From Sporosarcina jeotgali (GTDB lineage Bacteria > Bacillota > Bacilli > Bacillales_A > Planococcaceae), in NCBI RefSeq assembly GCF_033304595.1, contig NZ_CP116341.1, positions 1 to 64,000 on the forward strand: a DNA stretch of 64,000 nucleotides, read 5' to 3'. Made by a program: the position numbers and the translations under genes. Positions within the stretch are counted from its first letter, which is position 1. Every line of letters begins with the position of its first letter. Positions 37,848-49,938 of the stretch are shown piece after piece. The notes beneath the pieces are model-generated. The model was not told the DNA's origin. It saw only the letters and a list, made by a program, of their open reading frames with translations, and did not search any database.

Positions 37848-38855
37848 ATGGATAATCAGTTGAGCAGCAGAATCGCAGCCGAACAGCCGGCGGTCGCTGC
37901 CAGGTTCAGTGCTGCCTACCGAAATCACCGTATTGGGCATGCCTATATATTCGATGGTGAAAAAGGAATTGGTAAACACGAAGCAGCGTTATATTTTGCA
38001 CAGTTATTATTGTGTGAGCAGCCAAGCGAAAATGTTCCATGTGGAACATGCAGCGCCTGCAAGCGTGCTGCTTCAGGAAATCACCCGAACATTTTAACGA
38101 TAGAACCGGATGGTCAAGATATAAAAAAGGATCAAATGGCAGGATTACTTTCTGTTATGACGAAAAAGGGATATGAGAGTGGCCGCCGTATCTATATGAT
38201 AGACCAAGCTCACCGCATGAACACCGCAGCTGCCAACGCGCTGCTCAAGTTTTTGGAAGAACCGGAAGGCGATGTGACCGCAATATTACTGACAGATGCC
38301 TATCATATGGTATTACCTACGATTCAGTCCAGATGTCAGCGCATTTCTTTCCTTCCGCCTCAACGGGAACAGCTGCTGGAAACCCTTAAAGCGGAAGGGG
38401 TTTCTCCATCACTTGCAGCTACGGTGACGTCACTTACAGCGGATTCAGTCCGTGCTGCAGAACTCGCGGCGGACGATCAGTTTGTAAGTTTACGAAAAAC
38501 AGTGGTAAAATTAGTTCAAGCCATCGATCATCACGTATCAGATGCATTATTACTGATCCAGTCTGAATGGACTCCTTTTTTGAAAGAAAAAGAAGACACT
38601 GAGATGGGACTGGACTTGCTTCTATACATGTACCGTGATATTGTGGCGAAGAAAGCGGGACTGTCTGCAACACCCGCATACCCGGATTTAGATGAATTCA
38701 TAACAAGTCTAGCAATGAAAATGACTTATGATCAGCTGTCCTCAATTTTGGAATCCGTTTTGCAGGCAAAAAAGCAATTGCATCGCAATATGCACCGTAC
38801 GCTTTTAATGGAGCAATTGGTGCTCAGTATGCAGGAGGGGTTATTCGTTGTATAA
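37848..38855 (+). CDS. holB: DNA polymerase III delta' subunit
   Basis: Clamp-loader subunit. 335 residues: AAA+ fold with a P-loop-like GEKGIGKHEAALYFA lacking the normal GKT ending, four zinc cysteines (CEQPSENVPCGTCSACK), and SRCQRISF. A parS-like sequence falls inside the coding region at 38033. A GGGGGG-rich Shine-Dalgarno precedes ATG. Confidence 0.95.
   Translation: MDNQLSSRIAAEQPAVAARFSAAYRNHRIGHAYIFDGEKGIGKHEAALYFAQLLLCEQPSENVPCGTCSACKRAASGNHPNILTIEPDGQDIKKDQMAGLLSVMTKKGYESGRRIYMIDQAHRMNTAAANALLKFLEEPEGDVTAILLTDAYHMVLPTIQSRCQRISFLPPQREQLLETLKAEGVSPSLAATVTSLTADSVRAAELAADDQFVSLRKTVVKLVQAIDHHVSDALLLIQSEWTPFLKEKEDTEMGLDLLLYMYRDIVAKKAGLSATPAYPDLDEFITSLAMKMTYDQLSSILESVLQAKKQLHRNMHRTLLMEQLVLSMQEGLFVV
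38033..38048. other. Candidate parS-like site inside holB
   Basis: TGTTCCATGTGGAACA, a 16-bp near-palindrome in which the middle two bases differ from the CACGTG core (CATGTG). It has 2 mismatches to TGTTNCACGTGAAACA. Confidence 0.4.
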
Positions 38856-39666
38856 CGTTGCAGGAATCCGCTTTAAAAAAGCGGGTAAAATACATTATTT
38901 TGACCCAATGGATTATGACTTGAAAGTAGACGATTATGTAATCGTTGAATCAGCACGTGGCACAGAGTATGGAAAAGTAGTAAGTATGATGGTGGACATG
39001 GATGGTTCTGATTTAGTTCTGCCATTAAAGAAAGTTATCCGTCCCGCTAGCACAGAGGACATGGATAAGGTAGAAGAAAACCAACTCGACGCTGAAAAAG
39101 CATTCACTACATGTGTCGCAAAAATCCAAGAGCACAAACTAGATATGAAACTTGTCGATGTGGAATATACATTTGATCGAAATAAAGTGATTTTCTATTT
39201 TACAGCTGAAGGGCGAGTCGATTTCAGAAACTTAGTGAAAGACTTAGCATCCATTTTCAGAACGAGAATCGAGCTGCGCCAAATAGGCGTCAGGGATGAA
39301 GCTAAAATGCTTGGCGGAATTGGCCCTTGCGGCAGAATGCTCTGTTGTTCTACATTCCTGGGCGATTTTGAACCAGTTTCTATTAAGATGGCAAAAGACC
39401 AGAATCTATCACTTAACCCTTCCAAGATCTCAGGGTTATGCGGAAGATTGATGTGCTGTCTAAAATACGAGAATGACGAGTACGAGGAAGCCAAAGCACT
39501 CATGCCTGATATTGGTTCACGTATTGAAACTCCAGATGGACCAGGAAAGGTCGTCGGTCTGAACTTGCTGGAACGTTTGTTGAAAGTGAAATTAACCGAT
39601 CAGGACCAAACACTTGAATATGCTTGGGAAGAACTGTCGAAGAAGACGGGACAGCCCGTCAATTGA
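38848..39666 (+). CDS. ricT: RicT/YaaT, subunit of the Y-complex (RNase Y specificity)
   Basis: 272 residues of the PSP1 family: MYNVAGIRFKKAGKIHYFDP start, then the cysteine block GGIGPCGRMLCCSTFLGDF...KISGLCGRLMCCLKYE, which carries the Fe-S ligands of the RicAFT complex. TTG at 38848, preceded by GGAGGGG, gives the family N-terminus and overlaps holB by 8 nt. In B. subtilis the complex affects mRNA maturation, sporulation and competence. Confidence 0.93.
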   Translation: MYNVAGIRFKKAGKIHYFDPMDYDLKVDDYVIVESARGTEYGKVVSMMVDMDGSDLVLPLKKVIRPASTEDMDKVEENQLDAEKAFTTCVAKIQEHKLDMKLVDVEYTFDRNKVIFYFTAEGRVDFRNLVKDLASIFRTRIELRQIGVRDEAKMLGGIGPCGRMLCCSTFLGDFEPVSIKMAKDQNLSLNPSKISGLCGRLMCCLKYENDEYEEAKALMPDIGSRIETPDGPGKVVGLNLLERLLKVKLTDQDQTLEYAWEELSKKTGQPVN

Positions 39667-39687
39667 TGAAGTGATGAGGTGACAAAG

Positions 39688-40041
39688 TTGAAAGAAGGGA
39701 ACTTTCTCGATAAGGTAATCGAATACGAACAACAACTCGACTCTATGCATAAGCAATTCCGTGAAATAATCGGTTTTGTTGCCAAGATGACGGAAGAAAA
39801 CCATTCACTTCAACTTGAGAATCATCATCTGCGCGCACGTTTAGACGAGTTGGATTTACAAGCTGCTGCTGATAAAAAAACCGCAGAACGATCGCAACGG
39901 GCAGACGTTGGCGAAGGCGTAGACAATTTGGCTCGCATTTATAATGAGGGATTCCATGTATGCAATGTCCATTATGGAAGCACGCGTAAAGGTGAGGATT
40001 GCCTGTTTTGTCTCTCGTTTCTAAGTAAACAAAATTTGTGA
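39688..40041 (+). CDS. yabA: Replication initiation control protein YabA
   Basis: Binds DnaA and DnaN to restrain initiation. 117 residues: N-terminal coiled coil ([19 protein letters not shown]...[19 protein letters not shown]), then the C-terminal zinc segment [11 protein letters not shown]...[14 protein letters not shown] at 39688 has GAGGTGA 5 nt upstream and fits the B. subtilis N-terminus; GTG at 39679 is an alternative. Confidence 0.93.
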   Translation: MKEGNFLDKVIEYEQQLDSMHKQFREIIGFVAKMTEENHSLQLENHHLRARLDELDLQAAADKKTAERSQRADVGEGVDNLARIYNEGFHVCNVHYGSTRKGEDCLFCLSFLSKQNL

Positions 40042-40044
40042 ATT

Positions 40045-40083
40045 TTAGCCGATCCCTATCTTTCTAGGTGTCGGCTTTTCTAT
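40045..40083 (+). terminator. Possible weak terminator after yabA
   Basis: AGCCGAT... pairs partly with ...GTCGGCT, followed by TTTTCT. Confidence 0.5.
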
Positions 40084-40120
40084 ATATTGAAGTAACTATT
40101 ATTTATTAAAGGAGTACCTG

Positions 40121-40873
40121 ATGGAACCAATCGAATTACGGGGTGACGAACGCCTCGATTACTTACTTGCTGAAGACTTGCGAATTATTCAAAGCCCCTC
40201 TGTTTTCTCATTTTCTTTAGATGCTGTACTGCTGGCCCGATTTGCGTACATGCCGATTCGACGCGGAAAGGTTGTTGACTTGTGTGCTGGAAATGGGGCA
40301 ATTCCACTGTTCTTAAGTGCTCGAACTTCAGCCGATATTATAGCCGTGGAGCTGCAGGAACAACTCGCTGATATGGCAAGTCGCAGTATTGCTTATAATC
40401 AGCTGGACCAGCAAATTACAATGCTTTGCGATGATGTCATCGGGATCGCCGCAAAAATTGGATTTGACCAATATGATGTCGTGACATGCAATCCGCCTTA
40501 CTTTAAAGCGTATGAAAATAGTGAACAAAATCAAAAAGAACCACTGACAATTGCGCGGCACGAAGTAAAATTGACGCTGGACCAGGCGGTGCGTTCTGCG
40601 AGTGAGTTACTGAAGCAAGGCGGGAAGGCAGCATTTGTCCATCGTCCAGGAAGATTATTGGATATCATCACGTCGATGAGAGCGAATCGGCTGGAGCCGA
40701 AGCGTATTCAATTTATTTATCCGAAAGAAGGAAAAGAAGCAAATACGCTGCTAATTGAAGGAACCAAAGATGGAAAGCCTGATTTGAAAATACTTCCCCC
40801 GTTATATGTCTATCAATCAGACGGTACGTATACTGAAGAAGTGAGGCAGCTATTGTATGGAACAGAAGAATGA
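40121..40873 (+). CDS. trmN6: tRNA1(Val) (adenine(37)-N6)-methyltransferase-like protein
   Basis: 250 residues (YabB family). SAM-binding motif [16 protein letters not shown] and catalytic NPPYF are intact. AAAGGAG precedes ATG. The role in tRNA modification is by family; the exact substrate here is not proven. Confidence 0.88.
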   Translation: MEPIELRGDERLDYLLAEDLRIIQSPSVFSFSLDAVLLARFAYMPIRRGKVVDLCAGNGAIPLFLSARTSADIIAVELQEQLADMASRSIAYNQLDQQITMLCDDVIGIAAKIGFDQYDVVTCNPPYFKAYENSEQNQKEPLTIARHEVKLTLDQAVRSASELLKQGGKAAFVHRPGRLLDIITSMRANRLEPKRIQFIYPKEGKEANTLLIEGTKDGKPDLKILPPLYVYQSDGTYTEEVRQLLYGTEE

Positions 40874-41126
40874 TCACCTGTTTTACGTACTTGAATGTAA
40901 AGATGGCTCTTATTATGGTGGATACACGACAGATTTAGATCGAAGGGTTGCCGCGCATAACTCAGGTAAAGGGGCAAAATACACGCGGGCAAGAAGGCCT
41001 GTTCGTTGTATTCATCATGAAAATTTTGAAACAAAGCGGGAAGCGATGCAAGCGGAGTATCGCTTCAAACAGTTGACCCGACCCGCGAAAGAACGGTATT
41101 TGAAACTGGAGGAGGCAGACGAATGA
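40857..41126 (+). CDS. yazA: GIY-YIG nuclease-fold protein YazA
   Basis: 89 residues. The GIY-YIG-like core is [41 protein letters not shown], with the conserved R and later E ([11 protein letters not shown]). It overlaps trmN6 by 17 nt and rsmI by 4 nt. UvrC/Slx1-like fold; cellular role unknown. Confidence 0.93.
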   Translation: MEQKNDHLFYVLECKDGSYYGGYTTDLDRRVAAHNSGKGAKYTRARRPVRCIHHENFETKREAMQAEYRFKQLTRPAKERYLKLEEADE

Positions 41127-41995
41127 TCACACAAAAAAGCGCAGAATGTGTAAACGGTGTCCTGTATTTAGTCGGTACACCAATTGGAAATTTAGAAGAT
41201 ATGAGTTATCGGGCAATCCGCATTTTAAAAGAGGCAGATATGATTGCAGCCGAGGATACGAGGAATACAGTGAAGTTGTCCAATCACTTTGAAATCGATA
41301 CGCCATTCATGAGTTACCATGAACACAATCTGGAAGCAGGCGGAAGAAAAATATTAGAACTGCTGGCAGAAGGGAAGACTGTTGCGCTTGTGAGCGATGC
41401 CGGGATGCCTTGTATTTCAGATCCCGGAGCTGATATTGCTGAAAAAGCGATTGCAGAGGGATACGCAGTTGTACCTGTACCTGGACCCAATGCTGCAATT
41501 AGTGCTCTCGTCGCGTCGGGAATTCCAGCGCAGCCTTTTTTATTTTTTGGATTTTTAGATAGACAAAAGAAAAAACGACGCCTTCAGCTGGAGTCGCTGC
41601 AGAACCGTCAGGAAACTTTGCTTTTCTACGAGGCACCGCATCGACTGAAAGAAACGTTGCGTGCATTGAAAGAACAATTTGGACCAGACCGCAGGATTAC
41701 TCTCGCTAGAGAACTGACGAAACGATACGAAGAGTTTGTAAGAGGCACAATTGATGAGGCGCTTACCTGGGCGGAGTCCACTGAAATTCGTGGAGAGTTT
41801 TGCATAGTTGTAGAAGGTATTGATGAGATGGAAGCTGTGGTTGAAGAAGAGTGGTGGAGTTCACTAACTTCGGTTGAACATGTTGAACAATTGATGGAAG
41901 AAAAAGGGTATACCTCAAAAGAGGCAATCCGTGAAGCCGCAGCAGATCGGGGTGTCACTAAACGTGAAGTGTACCAAGCGTATCATGTAGAGTAA
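41123..41995 (+). CDS. rsmI: 16S rRNA (cytidine(1402)-2'-O)-methyltransferase
   Basis: 290 residues. SAM-dependent tetrapyrrole-methylase-fold enzyme: [39 protein letters not shown] and [13 protein letters not shown]. It 2'-O-methylates C1402 of 16S rRNA. Confidence 0.95.
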   Translation: MITQKSAECVNGVLYLVGTPIGNLEDMSYRAIRILKEADMIAAEDTRNTVKLSNHFEIDTPFMSYHEHNLEAGGRKILELLAEGKTVALVSDAGMPCISDPGADIAEKAIAEGYAVVPVPGPNAAISALVASGIPAQPFLFFGFLDRQKKKRRLQLESLQNRQETLLFYEAPHRLKETLRALKEQFGPDRRITLARELTKRYEEFVRGTIDEALTWAESTEIRGEFCIVVEGIDEMEAVVEEEWWSSLTSVEHVEQLMEEKGYTSKEAIREAAADRGVTKREVYQAYHVE

Positions 41996-41999
41996 AAAA

Positions 42000-42036
42000 A
42001 TAACATCTGGTCTTTTTTAAAAGGCCAGATGTTATT
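42000..42036. terminator. Terminator between convergent rsmI and abrB
   Basis: AATAACATCTGG.C pairs with G.CCAGATGTTATT; A and T runs on both sides suit both genes. Confidence 0.88.
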
Positions 42037-42053
42037 GAAATAAAATTATTAAA

Positions 42054-42329
42054 TCAAGACATTTTGTCTTCAATTTCAGCGATTAGCTGCTTAGCACCTT
42101 CAGGACTGAGGATTAATTTACCATCGATCAATGTTAAATTGTCATCTGACACTTCTCCAGTAACTGAACATGTCATATTAGGCATGTATTTCTTCAAGAT
42201 GATTTTATCATCATCCACATAGATTTCCAGCGCGTCTTTTTGAGCTATGCCGAGTGTCCGACGCAGTTCGATAGGGATAACTACACGGCCGAGTTCGTCG
42301 ACCTTACGTACGATTCCAGTAGATTTCAT
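42054..42329 (-). CDS. abrB: Transition-state regulator AbrB
   Basis: 91 residues. The N-terminal swapped-hairpin DNA-binding domain reads STGIVRKVDELGRVVIPIELRRTLGI, followed by the C-terminal multimerisation half. Represses many stationary-phase genes during growth; Spo0A shuts it off. An AGGAGG Shine-Dalgarno precedes the start. Its location after rsmI is as in B. subtilis. Confidence 0.96.
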   Translation of the reverse strand: MKSTGIVRKVDELGRVVIPIELRRTLGIAQKDALEIYVDDDKIILKKYMPNMTCSVTGEVSDDNLTLIDGKLILSPEGAKQLIAEIEDKMS

Positions 42330-42397
42330 AGCGGGTTTCCTCCTAAAAGATAATAGTCATTCGTCAGATTTCGACATTTTTCTCTTGTCTGTCTATT

Positions 42398-42426
42398 ATC
42401 ATACCAAGTCTTCCATTTAACGTCAA
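42398..42426 (-). promoter_or_regulatory. Sigma-A promoter of abrB
   Basis: On the reverse strand: TTGACG (42426-42421), 17-nt spacer, TATGAT (42403-42398), about 70 nt before the start codon. Confidence 0.8.
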
Positions 42427-42555
42427 TAGAGAAGAACGGAAACTATGCAATGAATAATAGATACATGAAAAACGCACATAATGATGAATGATAGTTGCAG
42501 ATTTGAGATAGAAAGAACGTGTCTTACATAAATCTTTCAAAAAATTAAAAAGAGG

Positions 42556-42584
42556 TTGACTTCCCGTGTTAGTCACTTTATAGT
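42556..42584 (+). promoter_or_regulatory. Sigma-A promoter of the SAM-riboswitch met operon
   Basis: TTGACT (42556-42561), 17-nt spacer, TATAGT (42579-42584). Confidence 0.8.
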
Positions 42585-42625
42585 TAGGAACAATTCTTGC
42601 GACAATCGAATAGCAATACATCACT

Positions 42626-42803
42626 TTCTTATCCAGAGAGATCGAGGGGCAGGCCCTATGACATCTCGGCAGCGGGTTCATTACACGTGAACACTGTGCC
42701 AATTCCTGCAAATGCGTCATGCATTTGGAAGATGAGAACTGAGATGGTTTCACTTAACATTGAAGCCTTCTTTTTTCTCGTTTTATAGAGAAAAAAGAAG
42801 GCT
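42626..42803 (+). promoter_or_regulatory. SAM-I (S-box) riboswitch with terminator
   Basis: Aptamer blocks CTTATCCAGAGAGA, GGGGCAGGCCC.ATGA, TCTCGGCAGCGGG, GTGCCAATTCC and GGAAGATGAGA lie in order from 42626 to 42739. A terminator hairpin (GCCTTCTTTTTTCTC / GAGAAAAAAGAAGGC, 42763-42803) ends in a T run. SAM binding should favour termination of the metNPQ operon. Confidence 0.95.
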
Positions 42804-42885
42804 TTTTCCGTTCAATCAAAAGAAAGTTCGATGACTGCGCTCGTTGCTGCACAGAATGATTTCACTAAGGAATGGAGGGTTCAGC

Positions 42886-43911
42886 GTGATTGAATTTAAA
42901 CAGGCAGCTAAAACATTTCAAATCGGAAAGCGCAAAGTAACGGCTGTTAATAATGTGAGTTTGTCCGTTGCACAAGGAGAGATTTTTGGCATCATCGGGT
43001 TTAGCGGCGCGGGGAAGAGCACATTATTGCGCCTCGTTAATATGCTGGAGCGTCCAACCACTGGCTCAATTCAAGTCCAAGGTGTAGACCTCGCCTCTCT
43101 TTCTCAAAAAGATCTAAGAAAGCTTAGGCGCCGAATCGGAATGATCTTTCAGAACTTTAATCTGTTTACTTCCCGCACGGTTGCAGGAAATGTGGCATAC
43201 CCGCTTAAACTAGGGGGCGTACCTAAAAAAGAAATTTCTGCGCGGGTAGCAGAACTATTGGACTTTGTCGGACTGTCTGATAAAGCGAATGATTACCCCG
43301 AACAACTTTCAGGCGGTCAAAAGCAGCGCGTAGGAATTGCAAGAGCATTGGCAACTTCGCCAGATATTTTGATCTGCGATGAGGCAACGTCCGCCTTAGA
43401 CCCAGACACGACAGCCGATATTCTTAGACTCTTAAAAAAAGTGAACAAGGAACTGGGAATCACGATTTTATTGATCACACATGAGATGCACGTTATTCAA
43501 GAAATATGTGATCGTGTCGCTGTGATGGAGGACGGAGAAGTAATTGAGACAGGGTCTGTATTCGACACATTTACAAATCCGCAGCATCCGACTACGCAGC
43601 GATTCATTCAATCGATCCAGCAGGATCTTCCCTCTGATACATTGCTTCAAGAGTGGCGTGCAAAGGGAGGGAGAAAACTGTATCGTGTCATTTTTAAAGG
43701 AGAGATAGCAAGTGATCCAGTTCTTTCAAGGCTCACACAGCAATTTGGAGTGAATTTCAATATTGTGTACGGGTCCATTCGTGAACTGCAAGAGAAGTTT
43801 TTCGGGAATTTGTTAGTTTCATTTGACGGGGATGAGCGTTCCGTAGATTCGCTGCTTGCTGCATTGAAAGAAACCGTGGAAATTGAGGAGGTTGCTGTAC
43901 ATGAAAGTTGA
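42886..43911 (+). CDS. metN: Methionine ABC transporter ATP-binding protein
   Basis: 341 residues: Walker A GFSGAGKST, signature LSGGQKQR, Walker B LICDEATSALD, H-loop LLITHEMH, then the C-terminal NIL/ACT regulatory domain from about residue 265. GTG at 42886 has GGAGGG 8 nt upstream and yields the family start IEFKQ; the frame's upstream ATG at 42844 has no Shine-Dalgarno. It drives import of D/L-methionine with MetP and MetQ. Confidence 0.95.
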   Translation: MIEFKQAAKTFQIGKRKVTAVNNVSLSVAQGEIFGIIGFSGAGKSTLLRLVNMLERPTTGSIQVQGVDLASLSQKDLRKLRRRIGMIFQNFNLFTSRTVAGNVAYPLKLGGVPKKEISARVAELLDFVGLSDKANDYPEQLSGGQKQRVGIARALATSPDILICDEATSALDPDTTADILRLLKKVNKELGITILLITHEMHVIQEICDRVAVMEDGEVIETGSVFDTFTNPQHPTTQRFIQSIQQDLPSDTLLQEWRAKGGRKLYRVIFKGEIASDPVLSRLTQQFGVNFNIVYGSIRELQEKFFGNLLVSFDGDERSVDSLLAALKETVEIEEVAVHES

Positions 43912-44563
43912 TTGGACCACATTTTGGCCCAGAATTATAGAGTCTACGGGCGAGACGGTTCTAATGGTCATTGCAACGCTCGTCTTTGGCTCGATTTTGG
44001 GAATCAGTATCGGCTTACTGCTTTACGTAACGAGAAAAGGAAACATTTTAGAGAAGCAATGGGTGTTTCAAACGTTGAATATCCTTATCAATATCATACG
44101 TCCAATTCCATTCATCATATTTCTTGTTGCATTAAGTCCTGTTACACGAGCGGTTGTAGGTTCCACAATCGGAACGTGGGCAGCAATCTTTCCAATGACA
44201 ATCGCAGCCTCATTTGGAATCGCCAGGATTGTAGAAAATAATTTAGTCGGAATAGAACCCGGCGTGGTAGAAGCAGCTAAAGCAATGGGAGCGAGCCCTT
44301 TGCAAATCATATTTACAGTTCTCATACGGGAGGCTCTGGGTCCTCTGATCCTTGGTTTGACATTCGTAACGATTAGTTTGATAGATTTCTCTGCAATGGC
44401 CGGTACTGTTGGCGGGGGAGGATTGGGACACGTCGCTATGACATACGGATATCAGCGTTTTGATGGAAGTGTCATGCTGGTTACAGTAGTGATTCTGATA
44501 ATCCTAGTCCAAGTAGCTCAATGGATAGGAAACACGTTTTCAAGAAAAGTTATGAGACGCTAG
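43901..44563 (+). CDS. metP: Methionine ABC transporter permease
   Basis: 220 residues with five transmembrane helices, including the EAA-type loop MVVEAAKAMGASPLQI-like segment GVVEAAKAMGASPLQI. GAGGAGG at 9 nt from ATG 43901, overlapping metN by 11 nt. Confidence 0.93.
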   Translation: MKVDWTTFWPRIIESTGETVLMVIATLVFGSILGISIGLLLYVTRKGNILEKQWVFQTLNILINIIRPIPFIIFLVALSPVTRAVVGSTIGTWAAIFPMTIAASFGIARIVENNLVGIEPGVVEAAKAMGASPLQIIFTVLIREALGPLILGLTFVTISLIDFSAMAGTVGGGGLGHVAMTYGYQRFDGSVMLVTVVILIILVQVAQWIGNTFSRKVMRR

Positions 44564-44599
44564 CCTGTTAGTTAACCCGCAAATGGAGGAGATTATAAA

Positions 44600-45457
44600 A
44601 TGAAAAAAGTACTTATCTATTTAGGAACTGCCTTACTTTTACTGACGCTCGGAGCTTGCAGCCAAAAGACATCGGGAGAAGAAAACGATTCGAAAAAAGT
44701 GAGAATTGGTGTGACAGGATCAGACGGTGAAGTATGGCCGATCCTTAAGGAGAAAGCCGAAGCAGAAGGAATTGAAATTGAACTCATTGAGTTTGCCGAT
44801 TACACTTTACCGAACCAAGCACTGGCAAACGGAGATATTGACTTGAACTCCTTCCAGCACATTGCATTCTTAAGTCAGTTCACCAAAGAAAATAATGCAG
44901 ACTTAACACCAATTGGCGCCACAATCATTGCACCGATGGGGATTTACTCAGAAAAGCTGAAGTCTATTGATGATATTGAAGATGGAGCACGTATCGCAAT
45001 TCCAGATGATCCATCTAACCAGGCACGTGCTTTGAAGTTACTGGAATCGGCGGGCTTGATTAAACTGGCAGATGATTTCGGATTATTCGGAGATCCTTCA
45101 AAGATTGTCAAAAATCCTAAGAACCTCGACATTTATCCAATAGTAGCTCAGCAAACTCCACGCGTACTGCCGGATGTTGCGGCTTCCATCATTAATAATG
45201 GAGTCGCTGGACAAGCAGGTTTTGATCCGGTGAAAGATCCTATCTATTTAGAAGACAGCGATGACGACAATACATTGCCCTATGTCAACATCTTTGCAAC
45301 GAGAACTGCGGATGAAAACAATGAGACGTATTTACGGATTGTCGAATTGTATCACGATGAAGACGTGAAAAAAGCGGTTGAGACAGATACAAATGGCGGC
45401 TCTGTCGTAGTTGATATTTCTAAGGAAGAATTACTGAATGTCTATAAAGGACTATAA
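44600..45457 (+). CDS. metQ: Methionine-binding lipoprotein
   Basis: 285 residues. Signal peptide with lipobox LTLGAC at about residue 20, then the NLPA/MetQ domain (GDIDLNSFQHIAFL...). Delivers methionine to MetNP. Confidence 0.95.
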   Translation: MKKVLIYLGTALLLLTLGACSQKTSGEENDSKKVRIGVTGSDGEVWPILKEKAEAEGIEIELIEFADYTLPNQALANGDIDLNSFQHIAFLSQFTKENNADLTPIGATIIAPMGIYSEKLKSIDDIEDGARIAIPDDPSNQARALKLLESAGLIKLADDFGLFGDPSKIVKNPKNLDIYPIVAQQTPRVLPDVAASIINNGVAGQAGFDPVKDPIYLEDSDDDNTLPYVNIFATRTADENNETYLRIVELYHDEDVKKAVETDTNGGSVVVDISKEELLNVYKGL

Positions 45458-45472
45458 GGGAGGAAAACTATT

Positions 45473-46672
45473 ATGAGCACAATTATTTCTAATCGAGATG
45501 TTATTTTAAATTCCATTGAATCGAACCGGGATCTATACATTCAAACGAGTCAAGTAATCCATGCAACTCCTGAAATCGGAAACCAGGAATTCTTTGCTAG
45601 TAAGAAGCATGTTGAGCTATTAAAAAGTGAAGGGTTTGAGGTTACAACAGCAGTTGCAGGTCATGAAACTTCCTTTTACGCAGTGAAAGACAGCGGAGTT
45701 CCAGGGCCGACTATCGCGTTCCTTGCCGAGTATGATGCACTTCCAGGATTAGGCCACGCATGCGGTCACAATATTATTGGCACAACTAGTGTTGCTGCGG
45801 GTATTGCTTGTTCCAAAATACTATCCGAGAGTGGGGGACGGATCATTGTGCTGGGCACGCCTGCTGAAGAAGGCGGTCCGAACGGCAGTGCAAAAGGCAG
45901 TTTTGTCAGACACGGCTATTTAAAAGGTGTCGACACAGCACTTATGATTCATCCATCCGGGAAAACGGCATTGACGAGTGAGACATTAGCTGTTGACCCG
46001 CTAGACTTCCATTTCTACGGAAAGCCTGCACATGCGTCAGGATCACCTGAAAAAGGGATCAATGCATTGGACTCGGTTATTCAACTCTTTACGGGAATCA
46101 ATGCACTCCGCCAGCAGCTCCCGTCGGACGTGAGAATTCACGGCATCATTACACACGGGGGAGATGCCCCTAATATAATCCCGGAATATGCATCTGCACG
46201 ATTTTTCATCCGGGCGGATACATGGGCAAAAACCGAGGAAACTTCTGCTAAGGTTCGAGCTATAGCTGAAGGTGCAGCGCTCGCAACAGGAGCTAAAGTT
46301 GACATAAAACGATTCCAAAATGAAGTAAAAGATTTTGTATTGAACTCTGTATTAGACGCGACTTTGCGTGAAGAATTAGAAGCAGCTGGTGAAATCGTGC
46401 ATACAGAAAAGAGAACAGGCAAAGGATCTACGGATGCTGGAAATATTAGCTACGAGGTCCCGACCGCGCATCCTTATATAAAGATTGGCCCGGATGACTT
46501 GGTTGCCCATACGGATGAATTTAGAGAAGCCGCAAAGTCATCTGTTGGTGATGAAGCACTTATCACAGGGGCAAAGGTGCTGGCGTCAACTGGTTATAGA
46601 CTGCTGACAGACGCTGAGCTATTGCATCGTGTGAAAAAAGAATACGAAAAAAGTTTAGATGAGAAAAAGTAA
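45473..46672 (+). CDS. M20-family amidohydrolase (probable N-acyl amino acid or peptide hydrolase)
   Basis: 399 residues. Zinc ligand segments: EYDALPGLGHACGHN, TPAEEGG and HP in LMIHPSG; the dimerisation domain follows. It lies 15 nt after metQ with its own GGGAGG and shares the SAM-riboswitch transcript, so N-acyl-methionine or similar sulfur substrates are plausible; that is inference. The active-site layout is like the AbgB/aminoacylase group. Confidence 0.88.
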   Translation: MSTIISNRDVILNSIESNRDLYIQTSQVIHATPEIGNQEFFASKKHVELLKSEGFEVTTAVAGHETSFYAVKDSGVPGPTIAFLAEYDALPGLGHACGHNIIGTTSVAAGIACSKILSESGGRIIVLGTPAEEGGPNGSAKGSFVRHGYLKGVDTALMIHPSGKTALTSETLAVDPLDFHFYGKPAHASGSPEKGINALDSVIQLFTGINALRQQLPSDVRIHGIITHGGDAPNIIPEYASARFFIRADTWAKTEETSAKVRAIAEGAALATGAKVDIKRFQNEVKDFVLNSVLDATLREELEAAGEIVHTEKRTGKGSTDAGNISYEVPTAHPYIKIGPDDLVAHTDEFREAAKSSVGDEALITGAKVLASTGYRLLTDAELLHRVKKEYEKSLDEKK

Positions 46673-46716
46673 GATTAGTAATATGAAATTCTTCTACTAT
46701 ATTATCTTAAACCTAA

Positions 46717-46762
46717 CAAACAGCTTATACTTCCTGACTAAGAGGGAGTATAAGCTGTTTTT
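46717..46762 (+). terminator. met operon terminator
   Basis: AAACAGCTTATACTTCC pairs with GGGAGTATAAGCTGTTT, then TT. Confidence 0.85.
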
Positions 46763-48971
<2,209 letters not shown>

Positions 48972-48977
48972 TATAGG

Positions 48978-49017
48978 GCAGCGGCTTTCTTCGGAGAGCC
49001 GCTGCTGTCTTTTGTTT
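48978..49017 (+). terminator. metG terminator
   Basis: GCAGCGGCTTTCT pairs with GAGAGCCGCTGC, then TCTTTTGTTT. Confidence 0.8.
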
Positions 49018-49094
49018 GTAACCGTTTTGTAATGAAACTGCGATGTTTATGTAAAGACCGCGAAGTACACTATATCTTATGTGAGGCGAATGAA

Positions 49095-49862
49095 ATGTTA
49101 ATAGATACACATGTGCATTTAAATGATGATCAGTATGAAGACGATATAGAACAAGTCATTCAGCGAGCGCTTGATACAGGAATTGAGCGAATGGTCGTTG
49201 TTGGATTTGATCGGCCCACGATTACAAGAGCCATGGAACTTGCAGAAATGCATAGCTTTATATACGCAGTAGTCGGGTGGCATCCGGTTGATGCGATTGA
49301 CTGTACAGAAGAAGATCTTCAATGGATCGAAGAACTGGCAGCTCACCCGAAAGTTGTTGGGATTGGTGAAACCGGACTCGATTATCATTGGGATAAGTCA
49401 CCGAAAGAAGTTCAGCAAGAATTGTTTCGAAAGCAAATACGACTTGCTCAAAAAGTGAAATTACCTGTCATCATTCACAATCGTGATGCAACAGCAGATG
49501 TCGTACGAATTTTGCAAGAGGAAGAAGCAGAAATTACGGGTGGTATTATGCATTGCTTTAGTGGAAGTGTAGAAACTGCTAAACAGTGTATTGACATGAA
49601 CTTTATGATCTCTCTTGGCGGACCCGTCACATTTAAAAATGCTAAGGTGCCAAAACAAGTTGCAACAGAGATACCGTTAGAATATCTGCTTGTAGAAACA
49701 GACGCACCATACCTTGCCCCGCATCCGCATCGCGGCAAAAGAAACGAACCTGCATTTGTTGCGCTTGTGGCAGAACAAATCGCGGAACTAAAGGGAATAT
49801 CACTCGAAGAAGTGGCTGAAACTACTACTCAAAACGCTATGAAACTATTTTCCATCGACTGA
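49095..49862 (+). CDS. yabD: TatD-family metal-dependent hydrolase (YabD)
   Basis: 255 residues with TatD motifs: DTHVHLND, GWHPVDA, GIGETGLDY, HNRDA and ETDAPYL. By family a DNA/RNA exonuclease; ATG at 49095 gives the standard LIDTHVHL start, while upstream ATGs have weak ribosome sites. Position between metG and yabE as in B. subtilis. Confidence 0.93.
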   Translation: MLIDTHVHLNDDQYEDDIEQVIQRALDTGIERMVVVGFDRPTITRAMELAEMHSFIYAVVGWHPVDAIDCTEEDLQWIEELAAHPKVVGIGETGLDYHWDKSPKEVQQELFRKQIRLAQKVKLPVIIHNRDATADVVRILQEEEAEITGGIMHCFSGSVETAKQCIDMNFMISLGGPVTFKNAKVPKQVATEIPLEYLLVETDAPYLAPHPHRGKRNEPAFVALVAEQIAELKGISLEEVAETTTQNAMKLFSID

Positions 49863-49868
49863 CTCAAG

Positions 49869-49913
49869 TGCCGGAAGAATTGCCCATTCCTGGATAGAAG
49901 GGGACTTCCGGCA
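49869..49913 (+). other. Hairpin after yabD
   Basis: TGCCGGAAG (49869-49877) pairs with CTTCCGGCA (49905-49913); no clear U tract follows, so terminator activity is uncertain. Confidence 0.45.
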
Positions 49914-49938
49914 TTCCTATGCAGGAAAGTTAGATCGG

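Noticed and set aside
42688..42703. parS-like TTACACGTGAAC
   Set aside because: Falls in a variable stem of the SAM-I aptamer, where it forms its own hairpin, and has more mismatches to parS.
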